From positions 186,001 through 250,000 of the forward strand of contig JAQGDQ010000314.1 in assembly GCA_030141605.1 (NCBI GenBank): 64,000 nt of DNA, written 5' to 3'. Made by a program: the position numbers and the translations under genes. Shown here one piece after another: positions 44,446 through 57,563 of this stretch (its first letter is position 1; every line of letters starts with the position of its first letter). Below the pieces are notes generated by a model. That model had not been told where the DNA came from and did not search any database. It was given only the letters and a program-made list of their open reading frames with translations. This stretch comes from Tubiluchus corallicola (Eukaryota; Priapulida; Priapulimorpha; Priapulimorphida; Tubiluchidae).

Positions 44446-47400
44446 TAAAATACCGAAAATCCTCGAAAGAGGTCTGGGCAGAATGGTACTTCCGTTCTGG
44501 TCAGGATCGGACGTTCTTATGGTAGGACTGGTTGTCTGTGTTGTACTGACAACAGGGCCGTTATCGTAAGTTTGATTAGTTTTAGATAAAATTCTAACAA
44601 GAATTTTGTTTTATCATTCTCTCTCACGTAGGTCTGAACATGCACAAATATTTCTGAAGCATACATTTTGTTATCACCGTTATCGGTTTATTAAAATAAT
44701 GAAAAGTTTAAATGTTTTTCAAAACGTATTAAAGTAATAATAATATGCTTGAAAGGCTATACGAATTTGTCAAATTAACAAAATATTAACACAAAGACAA
44801 TATTTCGTGTGTGAATATATCAATATCTATAGAATTGAACTATCGACATAATAGCAATTACCTACATAAAAATGGCGTTAACAAATGATAGAAAAACAAA
44901 ACAATAATGTTTTTAAAATTAGACATTACTCTTTTCCAAAATGGCACACTTTGTCTTCGATGCATCAACCTCTCAGCCTTGGTAGGTTTTTTAAAATTCC
45001 CCGGACTGGGCAACATTATATTTTTATGTGGTCTGGTTTTTGTCTGGACACAGGAAAAAAACGAAAAGACTCGCGAATAAAAAGGGAAGCAAACTAGACA
45101 AGAAGCGATAAAATTAGGAGTGTTCAAGTTCAACTTCAAATGATATTGTTGAAAGGGATAAAAGCTGCAACATTTTGTAGTCAAATCAAACAAATAAATT
45201 TTTGTTATGATATTATAGAACTCACAAATGAATGATGATACCGGCCTCCTATAAAACTATATAGGTGTAGCACATAACAAAGCAGTAATCATTACTTGGG
45301 AAACGTTGTACCTGAAGGCACTGGACATCATTGTACATAAGTGACCAGTAACTGGACTTAAGTGGTCACTGGGGACACTAAGCGCGCCTTAGTCTTTTCC
45401 CATATTCTCGAGTTTTATTTAGAAGCTTATGTAGTTATGTACGCCATGTATAAGCTACCTTTGCTCACTTGAGTTTTGCTAGCACTTAATTAACAAAACT
45501 TTCGGCGCTGACATTTACAAAACATTTGGAGTTTGTAATTGTAAAACTTAGAAAGTCTAACATACAACTTTTCGAGACTGTTATATGTTTTTTCAAAACT
45601 TTTTAAATTTGTTTTTAATTTAAATTTCTTCAACACTTGCTGAGTTTTAATTTAGAAGTTTTTATTGTTAAAGTAGGGATGTGCTGATATCTATGATTTA
45701 TTTATATCAGCGCAGTAAACGTTCATCCCTCTAACAATACGCACGTGTAGTTTATTCAATATTAGCTAAAAATTTTAAAAATTATTGTCGAATAAAAATA
45801 AAAACAGAATCACATAGATTAAAATTACTATAGTCAAAGTCACATGTCGTATTGATACAAACTTTTTGCATAGTTTCAAGAAAAATTGACACTTGTATAA
45901 TTACGCGTAAGAGGCCTGCTATTTATCTGTATCTCAACTGTCTTATTAATGGAAAAAGGCCCATTTCTCTGAACTAGCTTTAATTACACTTTAACAATAA
46001 TAACATCAGCTATTTATAATATTAGACAATCTTATCGGTCATTCAACCTGTATATTTATCTAGTTGAATTTCTTTATTAAATTTATGCATTATTTGCTTC
46101 ATTCGATCCATCTAATGATTCATTCATTCATTTCATTCATTCACTGCCAGTTTGTGGAAAAAGAGCAAATTCTTGTTGAGCTATAAGCAGCGCGCAGCTG
46201 TAAAATGTGTTAAACTTACAAAACCTAAATTGTATTTGTACACATAGGCTTTTTAATTGTTGCGACTTGCATTATGCATTTCTGCATAAATCATGCATCT
46301 GTAGCTGGTATAATGCATGCCTAGGCCACCCGTATATCCAACCAGCAAAACCCTGCAAATCTCTACTAGCACAAGCGCTAGAAAAACACCTGATTTTTAG
46401 AAAAATATTTAACTTTAGTCTGTATATAGTTGTATTATAAGGTCAACCGGCGTGCGAGTGGTGGACAATAAGACCAGCATTCTAGCGCAAGACTTTCTGT
46501 CTTTTTAAGGACCTTATTTAAACATCAGGCGTGCTGTACGTGTATCATTTGTCACTATTTACATTTTACATTTAAAAGCTATAGAATTTAACTAGCGAAC
46601 AGAGCAAATACCTTTCTACAAACATTTACAATGCTGTATAGGACGAAGCATGGACGAAACTCGATTTTTGACTTTCATCACGTTCATCTATTACCTCCTT
46701 TTGTATCACCCGTTTTTTTGTCTTTTAATTCAAAGAAATCTTGCGAGAGGCGCAGCAGTCGCGATGTGGTGTTTAGAAACTAATTAGCTCTACTGAATGC
46801 TTATTTTTTGCCACATTAGCCACATTTTAAAATTTTAATTATTTAATTAAAAGTTACCTCACTGCCAAAAAAGCTTCCATAAACATAAACGAAAATATAA
46901 ACAAAAACTGACTGCAAGGTTGTGCATAGTAACTGGAGCTTTTTTTTACTCATACTGGTTTTGTATAAAAAATAAACAATATTAGAGCATCCAAGTATTC
47001 GCGGACAGCAATTTAATAAATAATTTCAATGTTGTTACATCTAATTCATTACACTTAACCCTAACAATATTTGTTTAATGGCGGCTTCTAAAATATTGCT
47101 TATATCTGAGAAAAGTATTTCCGTTTCCTGCTGAGCAGCAAAATATTTAAAAATTGACCGTCTTGTTTCCATTTTCCTATTATGTCTCTATGCAGAGCAC
47201 GAAAAATAATAATTTCGACGAATTAATGATAATAACTGTGAGGATTCTATAAAATGGCAACTTACGTATCCCAAAATTGCAAGACGTTAGGGGCTAAGAC
47301 TTGTTATTGGCTTATATAGAATAAGTCACCTTTTCAAGTCTTTACCACATGTTATGTATGTTCTGGGAAAACAGAACGTTTTGCAATTTACAATAGGAAA

Positions 47401-48230
47401 AATTTATACAATAAAATTCTAAAAAGATTAATATTTCAGCAATCCAGTATTGAACCCTGTACCTCTTGGCTGCCGTCATTACAATATTTTCTCTTACTGA
47501 AACTAATAGATTGAACTGACGGAAAAAGGAACGGAAGGAAAGTTGATATAACGAAAATTTATTTAATTAAAATTAATAAAATAATTATTGCAGTCATCAA
47601 AATAGTTATATTTTATCTAACAATATAGTAGTTGTAATTTTTTAGTTAAAATAATTTCAAAATTAATAACAATAATTAGGAATTTAAACGTTTTTGTAAT
47701 TAATAATAGTAATAGTAGTATTAATATTAATAATAATCGCACAAATTGTCGAAGCTGCATGCAAAATTAAACAGAATTTAAGGTTTGTGTGGTTTAAGCT
47801 TCCTAGTTCGCATGACGAAAATAAATTACTCATTTTCACCACCACCCACCATTAGTTCAACAGCTGATTGTGTAAATTGACGCATACTACCTAGCTTACT
47901 CATATAGATCTTAAGTGCTTATATGCACGTACACGTATGAGCTTATTTTAGATAGCGCTCTGTTACCTTTACTATTTGTCATAATTTGTGTAATTTTAGT
48001 ACGTTTTGTTTATACTAGAAAACGCGCGTAACAAAGCGGTGATACACCGTAGTTAAATGTCTGCAAATTCGGACTCCTACAAGTTGCGGATGTCAACCCA
48101 CAGGCAGGCACTTGCTTTGAGAGGGTTGTTTAATTTTGTAATAAGTCTATTTGTATATGAAGACAACAAAATAGTCATGATCGAACAGGAAATCAAAAGA
48201 ATCCGTCGCAGTTGTATTTGTGTATGTCAT
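44446..48230. other. intergenic, nothing recognised
   Basis: AT-rich sequence. It holds a short (ATTC)n run at about 46118-46144 and an 8-base hairpin (AGTGACCA ... TGGTCACT) at about 45339-45369. No coding or RNA gene is seen. Confidence 0.35.
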
Positions 48231-48231
48231 G

Positions 48232-48442
48232 TTACGTTGTATTATGTTATGTTATGTTGTGTTGTGTTGTGTTGTGTTGTGTTGTGTTGTGCTGTGCTAT
48301 GTTATGTTATGTTAAGTTATGTTACGTTACGTTATGTTGTGTTAAGTTATGTTATGTTATGTTATGTTATGCTATGCTATGCTATGCTATGCTATGCTAT
48401 GCTATGCTATGTTACGTTACGTTACGTTATGTTATGTTATTC
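48232..48442. repeat. pentanucleotide array with shifting unit (GTTAT, GTTGT, GCTAT, GTTAC)
   Basis: About 40 five-base units lie in blocks of single-base variants: GTTAT, then GTTGT, GTTAT, GCTAT, GTTAC and GTTAT. As at 26.3 kb, the variants are clustered and not scattered. The apparent Cys/Tyr-rich frames here are artefacts. Confidence 0.9.
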
Positions 48443-48710
48443 ACATGACCCAAGGCCACTCTTTGGAGGCTCTTGACCCAAGCTATGCTTAAAGAGTGTG
48501 AGTGATGGGCCTATTACATTAAGTGGCTTACAGTGACCATATATAACATCGCGCTATACTCCGTAAGATAAATGTAATTTGTAAAAAAAAAGGCCGCATT
48601 ACAATAATACTATAAATAATTTAACTATATTAGTTTACGCTTATCCAAGTGATTTCTAGTCTTCAAAATTGTAAATTTAGTACAAGAATAGTAGCAGCAA
48701 GCTTTGCAGG

Positions 48711-48783
48711 AAATTTAGGCAAATCAAGTAACTGGAATTCTCTTCTAAATTTAGGCAAATCACGCAGGTAATTGTAATCCCTT
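48711..48783. repeat. 36-base tandem duplication
   Basis: Two adjacent diverged copies begin AAATTTAGGCAAATCA at 48711 and 48747 and both end in a CTTCT context. Confidence 0.7.
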
Positions 48784-48829
48784 CTTGGTTGTGCAGTCTT
48801 TAATTTGATTAGTTTTTAACCTTAGCTGA

Positions 48830-48950
48830 AAAGTTTTATTTATTCGTCAATGACATAAGCTCTTGTAGCTTGTAATTGTGTATGTTCTTAAAATCGACGT
48901 AAAATAAATGCTTATCTTATCTTATCTTGTCTTATCTTATCTTATCTTAT
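48830..48950 (+). mobile_element. probable retroelement 3' end with (TTATC)n tail
   Basis: AAAATCGACGTAAAATAAATG is followed directly by eight TTATC/TTGTC units (48911-48950). An AATAAA-bearing end followed by a short-unit tail is how many non-LTR elements and SINEs end. The minus strand at 26.5 kb ends similarly. The family is unknown. Confidence 0.4.
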
Positions 48951-49498
48951 GATGAAGGCTATTTCTTTGAAAGTTTTTACCTTAAACAATAAAATATTAA
49001 ATAGCATATAGCTAATAAACTGGCTACATTACATTAGAAACAAGAAGATGTTAAAATTTTACACTGATTTTTTTTACTTACTGTATTACCACATCGGTAA
49101 ACACTAAACGCAATGTTTCGTGATTTTTGTGCTTTTAGTGATAATTTAACATTCCTGTTTTCTTTTGTGCTTCGTGGTTCATTTGTCGTTATAAATTAAA
49201 ACCTAGTAGTAATGCCAGTTGGTGCTTTTTGAATTTTTTTGTTTTCTTACATATATATATATATATACAGCGCGTTTAAATTGTTTTACATACTACACTC
49301 AGTGAGTCTTTCTGCTTTATTATGGTGAAATTTCTTCATCAATATAGCCCTGATGCCTTTGTATGGTGGCTTTGCAGTGTTCAGACTGTACTTAGACGTA
49401 CGTCTGTACTATAATAGTGCCTGGAGGATATACTTGGCATGTAAAGACGTAGGCTTATGTACAGGTTAATTATTATTCATAGTAGATACGCCCATTGT

Positions 49499-49789
<291 letters not shown>

Positions 49790-50925
49790 TAGCTGTTTTG
49801 TGGGCGGAGCTTTTTTATGTAGATCGCCCAAACAAAATCAGTGTGGCTAGTAATAGTAACGAGTTACAGCAAAAAGATGGAAATGTGACTACAGAATATT
49901 CTTCTTGCTGTGTTTCCCTGATTGTAGTTATCATGGAAACAACTCTCTTGTAAAGAACTGCACAGAAATGGTATGGAAAAACAATGGTTTCGTTTTTTTC
50001 AACCTACAAGTAACTACTGACTGTTTAAAGTTTATAAACCTGTAGTCTAACACCAAAACTTCACTGAGTTGCACAGAAATAAATGTAAATACTTTTTTTT
50101 TAGCATTAAGTTTCATCATATCGCCAGTGAAAACACAAATTCTCGAACATAAAATGCAATAAATTAACTTTGCTTATTTATACAATAGTTCGAGGCATAA
50201 CAGACGAAGCGAAAATGTCAAACTTGCATAACTTAATTATCATGTAACATCGTAATATTCCCAATAAAATACACATTTACGTTATCAAATAATTAAGGCT
50301 GTTTATTTGCAAACTGCGTCAATGATTATCCCGAGAAAGCCTGTTCTTTAAAAACATTAGTGGGATAATTATTGCAAGACTACAGGAAAATTATACACCT
50401 TACCAATTTTCGGCATTTAAAAATAATTTTGTTAGATTTTTTTTAAATAAAAAGAGATATATCTAGAGTAATTATGCAAAAATTAAAAACTCAAAACTAA
50501 TAACAAATGTTTTAACCACAAACAAGGCTACAAACATACTATGATGAAAAACGTTTATACCTACATCATTTTTACTAAGCCAGTGAGTTCCCTAGGAACT
50601 TAATGAAGAACTTACGGAAAAGATTTTAAAAATTACATATAATTAAATTTAAGATACGCACACACTGTAGGCTCACAATGTAGACTAATGTTGGCAAAGC
50701 ATCAGAAACATCATCGCCGTCGCCGTCATTATCATTCATCACCCATCGTCGTAGTCATCATCATCATCACCACCATCGCCATCATCATCATCATCATCAC
50801 CATCATCCTCATCATTATCATCATCAACAACAACATCATCATCAACATCATCACCAAAAGTCACCAAATTCCTTTGTCATGGACATGCCATTCTAAAAGG
50901 CTTTTTTCCTTTTTCCTTATTTCAG
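49790..50925. other. region 5' of the Wnt7 exon
   Basis: Probably intron of Wnt7. No first exon (signal peptide) could be recognised. A GTGGGCGGAGC element lies at 49800. An imperfect (CAT/CAC)n run spans about 50745-50860 and ends about 65 bases before the Wnt7 splice acceptor. Confidence 0.4.
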
Positions 50926-51149
50926 AGCTCTGTCTGTTGTAGCGCTGGGCGCCAACATCATCTGCAACCGCATCCCGGGTTTGGCGCCGCAGCAGCGGGC
51001 AATCTGCCAGTCCCGACCGGACGCCTTGGTGGCGATCAGTGAAGGAACAAGGATAGGGATACGTGAATGTCAATATCAGTTCAAGAGCATGAGGTGGAAC
51101 TGCAGTATTGAGCAGGCTGACACTGTCTTTGGGCACATTGTGGTTATGG
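50926..51149 (+). CDS. Wnt7: Wnt7, internal exon (mature N-terminal region)
   Basis: The acceptor TTATTTCAG|AGC and donor ATGG|GTAAGT bound an exon encoding [36 protein letters not shown] and [15 protein letters not shown]. This is the exon that starts the mature protein in vertebrate WNT7A/B, where it reads VVALGA.IICNKIPGLAP and [11 protein letters not shown]; the border before a glycine codon is the same. The [10 protein letters not shown] stretch is distinctive of the Wnt7 subfamily. Wnt proteins are secreted, lipid-modified ligands of Frizzled receptors. The exon ends in phase 1 and joins the next exon cleanly. Confidence 0.94.
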
Positions 51150-51279
51150 GTAAGTAGTTTACCCTCTGAGTTACCTATTACATTTTATCTATGACCAATT
51201 GTTGGGTCTCCTTTAATGCCTTTTCTCTGAAATTTCAAATTACACTTTCTACCTTTTCTACTCTACCATGCTGTTGATG

Positions 51280-51310
51280 CTACTTCTGCTGCTGTTGTTG
51301 TTGTTGTTGC

Positions 51311-51359
<49 letters not shown>

Positions 51360-51363
51360 GCTT
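51280..51363. repeat. (GTT)n microsatellite
   Basis: About 26 GTT/GCT units; the Leu-rich open frame over it is an artefact. Confidence 0.95.
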
Positions 51364-52489
51364 GTTGCAGTTGCTATTGCTCTTGTTGTTTGTCGCTGCT
51401 ATTGCTGTTGTTGTACTTGCTGTTATTGTTTCATCTTGTTATCATCATCATTATTTATAGTCATAACACAATTTGTAATATCAGTCATGCTTTATAATTT
51501 AAGGTTTAAAAACAACAAGAATCAGATAACGTTGGTAAAAATTCTATTAATTCCAACGTATTGGTAGTAACAGCAGAGTTGTCTTTGTAAACGATGGCAC
51601 TAGCCAATCGGCGTTTTTACAATGATCTAACTCTATCGTGCAGTCCACAGGATTAGCCTAAACATTCACCACACACAAAAATGCCTTAATGCAGACGTAA
51701 TGATAACTTTGGTACATTACTAAGCCCATTTCGACAAGCTAAGCGCTTGGACAAACACTAAATCGGCTCAAGTGGTCAAACACATTAAACGTGACCGGAC
51801 GCAAGCCACTAGAATGATTACTACCTCTTCTAGAGACCACACCTGTGGATAACGAAATGCTCTGATTTAGCTACATTCCTTATGCTGGCTTTTGAACTTA
51901 ATCTGAATGAGCAGCAAAGACACCTGAGTGACAGCCTGGAAAACACCGGCACATGTTTGAAGAATGGACGATTTTCATGATAGCTATTTATCGAAAATTA
52001 ATTAAAAATGCATTAAAAATATTTATTGTCCGGTGTCAGAAAAATAAGATTTTCTATTTTCTCTGTGTTCATGCTGCCACTACTGTTCTTAGTGGTTAAC
52101 ATTTTCTAATGTGGCACACTAAATTTTGTTTATCTATTTTGTCTGTCATTCGCTAAAATTTTAAAGTCAAATGCTTGCATGCGTCAGAGTTCGTTTTTTG
52201 TTTAAGATAAATTACCAAGCTCGCTGAAAATATAGATCAGAGGAGCCCAAATCGGGATTTTCCAACACAAAACAAAGACACCAAAATAAGAAGCTGAAAA
52301 GAGTTAAGCCTAACTTTTTCTCGCGGAAACAAACCGGTCAAAATTCTACAAAAGTAATCAAAAACGCAACTTTACCGATTTTTTTTATTCAGAAAGCGCG
52401 GCAACAAATTGAACTAATAAGGCCCTAATCAAAACTTTTAATAAGCTCGTTTCAATGGTAATTTAACATCTTGTAAATAGTTTGAAAAC

Positions 52490-52735
52490 GGCCCAGGAAG
52501 CATGACAAAATTTCCACAATGTTGTCATAATATTGTTTTCGCAAATATTGGGACAATATTGAAATGTGAACTTGCCACAACATTGTACCAATATTTTTGA
52601 CAATATTTTTTCCACATTGTGACAATGTTGTGACAATACTGGTAACCGTATTGTCAAACAATATTAAAAATATTGGTACAATCTTGTGGTAAGTTCACAT
52701 TTGTAAAACTTGGACATGCCTGGGACAGGCCTGTA
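52490..52735. repeat. MITE-like fold-back repeat in the Wnt7 intron
   Basis: The 36-base arms AATGTGAACTTGCCACAACA... (52563-52598) and its reverse complement (52666-52701) differ at two positions. Around and between them the phrases ACAATATT, ACAATGTTGT and CAATATTG repeat in both orientations. Imperfect outer arms CCCAGGAAGCATG and CATGCCTGGG lie near 52493 and 52714. No coding content is seen. Confidence 0.65.
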
Positions 52736-53475
52736 GCTCTTTTTCTCTGAAATTCAATTACTTTCTCTGTAGGCGTGAAATCTCTAATAAATCCCGATCC
52801 ATATTCACACCAGAATACTCTGCAATCACTGAATCATTTAGGCTACTGCTCACTCCGTTGTCATTGTAAAAGCTGCGTATTATCGGGAGAATCAGTGTCC
52901 TCGAACAATAGGCCAGCTTTACCGCAGTCAATTCGGCTTTATTGTTTTCGACTTAGCCCGCTGTAATCTCTCTTTGATGAGTGCTAAATTTGTAAATGAT
53001 ACCCTCGGTTAGCAGCTGTCGTGTGCCCCTACTCCAAACTCTAGTGCCAAAAGTTTATTCAAAACCGCCAGGCAAATAAGCTTATTGTTTAATAATCTAG
53101 TTAAGCAGTTAAAATCCGTTGACTTACTTATTCATATGGTAATTGTTATTATGCCGAATCTACTTGGTAAACATTAGTGAAAGTGATGGACAGATCCTTT
53201 AGTCTGCTGCATATCAACGAATTTAAATAATTTACCAGTATAGTATATCATACGAGTTCATCGAAATTATTTAACTATTTCTTTTGTTATTACTAACAGG
53301 TAAAATTTTTTGCAAACATCGAATAATCTTACAAAGTTTTAAATTAAATAAATGTCATATCAGCTGAAGCTACTATAAATGTTACAGGATACAATGTTTA
53401 TGAAAAGCTTTTGCAACTTTCAGCTACTCCAGTTTAGAAAAGCATGTATTCGACATTACACAGCATTAGTATACG

Positions 53476-53590
<115 letters not shown>

Positions 53591-53610
53591 TTGACATATA
53601 CGTCAACGTC

Positions 53611-53612
<2 letters not shown>

Positions 53613-53661
<49 letters not shown>
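53613..53661. repeat. (AT)n microsatellite
   Basis: About 24 AT units. Confidence 0.95.
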
Positions 53662-53665
<4 letters not shown>

Positions 53666-55569
53666 CTTTATTCACATATTGGCACATATATGCATTCACA
53701 AAAAATATTTATTTTTATTTCCATTCAGAGTGATTTAAGCCGGGAATTTCTATTTCGTGTAATATTGACCAACATAGATCACATAATATAGAGCAACATA
53801 ATCATGGGGAAAGAATCGATATATTATATAACATGCTTTACTATACAATTGTATATAGTCATACACCTATACAAACGTACATACGCAATACGAAACAATA
53901 CGTGCATATAACTTATACATACATTAAGTATATAGAAAGCATTAATAAAACGTTAATAACAAGGTAAAAATGAAAGCATTAAGTTGAACAAAATTTCACA
54001 TAAAAAGTAGCGAACATGCGTGCAATATTTAAAATGGAAAACAACTATTCACTATACAGTATCACCCGTATTTATTTCCCAGGTGATCTTATTGTGCCAG
54101 GTGTGTACGTACGTGCACCATAAAAAACAAGCCGACTACTAATGACAGGAGCATCTGATGAATAAAAAAGTTTCAACAGCTAGACAACAGGCAAACAAGG
54201 TCCACGTATTAATGTTGACCTAACTAATGTCCTGCCCGTGTTAATACATGTATATATATAATTATTTATATGTATAGTGTTCTGTCCACTCAGGTGGTCA
54301 ACTGGCCGCACAATGGACAGCTAGCGGTAGCATTGCTCTCTGCCACGTGCCCAAGTTTATTGTCAAACCCACAGCACCTTGACCTTTGCATAAGCAGAAT
54401 ACATAGAATAACTCAACAATGTTAATACCGCATGCAGCTGCTGAATTGTGGTCTCTGCCTGTGTTGGTCTTACATTAAACATAGAAAATGGGATAGAAAA
54501 TTTATTTAACTAGGTATTTGTCTAAGTATCACGGAGTCAGTTGAGTGATGCCATCACTGTAAGCCTGCATATGCTGTGATGTCTTGAGCAATGTTGTTGT
54601 AGTTTCACATTGCAAACGTGCTATACTAATGAATGGTATTATAAAAAAGTATTCTGTATAATCTGTATAACATTCTAAGTTTTTTAGCGAATATGGTTGC
54701 GTATTTTTCGACGTCCACCTGTCCCATAAACCAGAAAAAAATCAGAACCTTGAAAAGCTTGCAGTTTTAAATTATTGAAATATCATTTATTCTGACACAG
54801 CAGGGCTAATTGAGTGTCCTGTAGACCTGATTGTATGCAGAGATGGTAAGCTCAACAGGTTGGCTCACAGGTGAACTGTTTACCTGAGGAATCACGTCCA
54901 ATTAAGCTCAAGCACTTTTCATTTGCTTGAGCGTGTAGACACTGAAATTACAGGTATTTTTGTAACAAATATACATAATTGAGACTGCGATAAGCCAGGT
55001 ATATATGCTTAACACCAGGCGATGTGGCTCACAAGGCAAAAGTTAAGCTTTGAGCTTAGCCTGCCGACAGAAAGGCCGCTAGATAAATTGTTACATTTAG
55101 GCAAACATTGACGTGATAACCCGCATATTAGCGAGTACAGCTTTGAAAATATGTGCAAACCAGACTTGTGCAAACAGAAAACCATGGGAGAGGCATTAAA
55201 GAGCACGCATTAGCTTTACGTCAAAATGGATTAGGATAAATTAGTATTCAACTCAATAACGGAAATCATTTGCTCGAATTCGAAATTAAGTTAACATGTC
55301 TGTCAAAGAATACTGTTGCTACTTTTTGTTTAATGATATTTTATTCTACAGTACCATCAAAAGTGATCAAGATAAATATATCTTAAATGTGACAATTTTT
55401 TAATTGTATTTTTTATATTTAAATTAAGGTTCAAAGTGTAGTTACTACAATTGGTTATAATTTTCGAAGCGCCATGCTTAACATTAGGAAAAAAAGTTGC
55501 AATGACTTTAGCAGCAAACTGTTTTAATTGTGTTTGAACAAAGATTATCTCTTGTCTATGTTGTACATG

Positions 55570-55608
55570 TAATCTAATCTAATCTAATCTAATCTAACGT
55601 AACGTAAT
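55570..55608. repeat. (ATCTA)n pentanucleotide array
   Basis: Six or seven AATCT/AACGT units. This is a further pentamer array, like those at 26.3, 48.2 and 48.9 kb. It may be a retroelement tail. Confidence 0.75.
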
Positions 55609-56478
55609 ATAAGCCTATACCTTGCCAGCTCTATCTGACCTTAAATGAGTGGTTCAAGGTCAAAAGTCACAATAGCTGACAAACGACAAGGCTGGCCATA
55701 GTCCATAGCCCAGAGCTTGTTGTAACAAGGGAAACCTTAGTTTACCTTATCTGGAGCTTCAATCCCAAGAAGATATCACAAGCTAAAAAACTGAATTGAA
55801 TTTACTGTATTTACTGTAGGAACACAACTTACAAGAATTCAATTGCAATTAAACAGTTTGCGATCAACTAATTTAAAAGCATTATTACTAAAGCGAGTGG
55901 CATGCCTGAGGACAGCACTGAGAAGAAAATCTTTTCTTGGTACAGCATAGATTAGTGGCAAATTGAAAAAAATATGAAACAAAAATGCAGATACAATACA
56001 TAATATACTATAAAAAGAATATACAGCTGAAAGGAATTTCTAAAATCTCTTGTGTTTTAAACTTCTTTACTGTAAATTTTTGTTAATTGTTCCATTTCTG
56101 GCAATTAAAAATTATTTCCGTGTTTTTGAATAATGGGCATTATACATATACCCGGTCTCTTCGTCTATGGCAAAACAATTATGGCCGCTGCTCAAATTTA
56201 TGTTTCTGTTTTAGAAAATATTTTTGCAGCATAAATCGTGCAAATCTTATTTAATATGTACAAAGGATTTGATCTGGCGGATTATTATACGTGACAGGTA
56301 TGCTTGACCCGCGGGTGTCTACGCTCAAAAGGGGCGCCTTCGAGCTTGTATTCGTAAATGTAGTGCATTAATTCATGACAACCATAACGGCATGCAAAAT
56401 TCTCAATATCTGTAGAATGAGTGGAAAAAGGCTCGTAAGTTTGGGTTAACGCTGTTTGCGTATATATATATATATTAT

Positions 56479-56808
56479 AAATTATACAGCCATGATCAAT
56501 ACGAAGATTGTGTCTACCAATGTATGACAGCAAGGAATAAAATCCCCAAACAGATCACTGCCTGTCATCCATCCAGTAGTAGGCACATAGAACTAAAATA
56601 AAAATTACATGGTAAAAAAAAATAAAATACATACATATGTATATGCATATGTATGTATGTATTTTATTTTTTTATCATGTAATTTTTATTTTAGTTCTAT
56701 GTGCCTACTACTGGATGGATGACAGGCAGTGATCTGTTTGGGGATTTTATTCCTTGCTGTCATACATTGGTAGACACAATCTTCGTATTGATCATGGCTG
56801 TATAATTT
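56479..56808. repeat. near-perfect 330-base palindrome
   Basis: Arms of about 160 bases are inverted copies about an axis at 56643-56644. AAATTATACAGCCATGATCA (56479) returns as its reverse complement ending at 56808, and AGGCACATAG (56581) as CTATGTGCCT (56697). The only differences are near the axis: one G/A change, an A-run length change and the ATGT/CATA spacer. It may be a fold-back element, a recent inverted duplication or an assembly chimera. Confidence 0.9.
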
Positions 56809-56855
56809 TACTGTTTACATTTACTCATAAAATGTACATATTTATTTTTGTGCCT

Positions 56856-56868
56856 AATTAATAATAAC

Positions 56869-56918
<50 letters not shown>

Positions 56919-56928
56919 TAATAATAGC

Positions 56929-56969
<41 letters not shown>

Positions 56970-56972
56970 TAA
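56856..56972. repeat. (AAT)n microsatellite
   Basis: About 38 AAT units with a few AAC/AGC interruptions. The poly-Asn open frame across it is an artefact. Confidence 0.96.
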
Positions 56973-57294
56973 AGTAATAATGGTCTATTATGGTTTCTAT
57001 TGTAAAACATGTTCACTCAGAGGGACACGCTTTTCGTAACCATTAGGAGTACTACTCAGTTGCAGTATTTTAGTTCAGATTTGGTTTGCATAACTCTGCT
57101 TTAAAACCGCTTGAGCGTTCGCATTATAGCGCTTTATCTTGTACATTAGCCTAAATATTTTAGCAAAAATTAAACGATAGCAGTCTTATATTTCGGTTAC
57201 TTTAGAACAAGTTCGTATTGTACTTACTGTTTTAGAAAGAAACAACTGTCTTGTATCACTTAACTAATACCTGGTCGCCATTTTGATGTTTCAG

Positions 57295-57563
57295 GTAGTA
57301 AAGAAGCAGCATACACATATGCCATCAGCTCAGCGGGGGTAACCTACTCCGTGACCCAGGCCTGCAGTCAGGGTAACTTGACTAACTGCGGATGTGATAA
57401 GACTAAGGAGGGCGCCTACGCCATTGAGGGCTGGAAATGGGGCGGGTGCAGCGCCGACATTCGGCAAGGTGTCAAACTATCACGGAAGTTTCTTGACGCA
57501 CGGGAAATTCAGAAAGATGCCCGGTCATTAATGAATCTTCACAACAATCGAGCTGGTAGAAAG
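57295..57563 (+). CDS. Wnt7: Wnt7, next internal exon
   Basis: The acceptor ATGTTTCAG|GT and donor AGAAAG|GTAAGC bound an exon encoding [54 protein letters not shown] and [17 protein letters not shown]. It joins the previous exon within a glycine codon (G|GT). Human WNT7A has [19 protein letters not shown] and RTLMNLHNNEAGRK in the same order and breaks at the same AGRK junction. The next exon should begin with the LECKCHGVSGSC region carrying the palmitoleoylated serine. It is not visible in the remaining 6.4 kb and presumably lies outside the window. Confidence 0.95.

Noticed and set aside
47056-47110. TTAACCCTAAC that could be a piggyBac end or a telomere-like repeat
   Set aside because: There is no partner GTTAGGGTTAA nearby and no repeat of the hexamer.
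47440-47480. Minus-strand GGGTTCAATACTGG resembling a tRNA B box
   Set aside because: There is no A box at the right distance and no cloverleaf. I found no tRNA or rRNA gene anywhere in the window.
56848-57039. Poly-asparagine open frame
   Set aside because: An (AAT)n microsatellite within the Wnt7 intron, with no splice or domain support.
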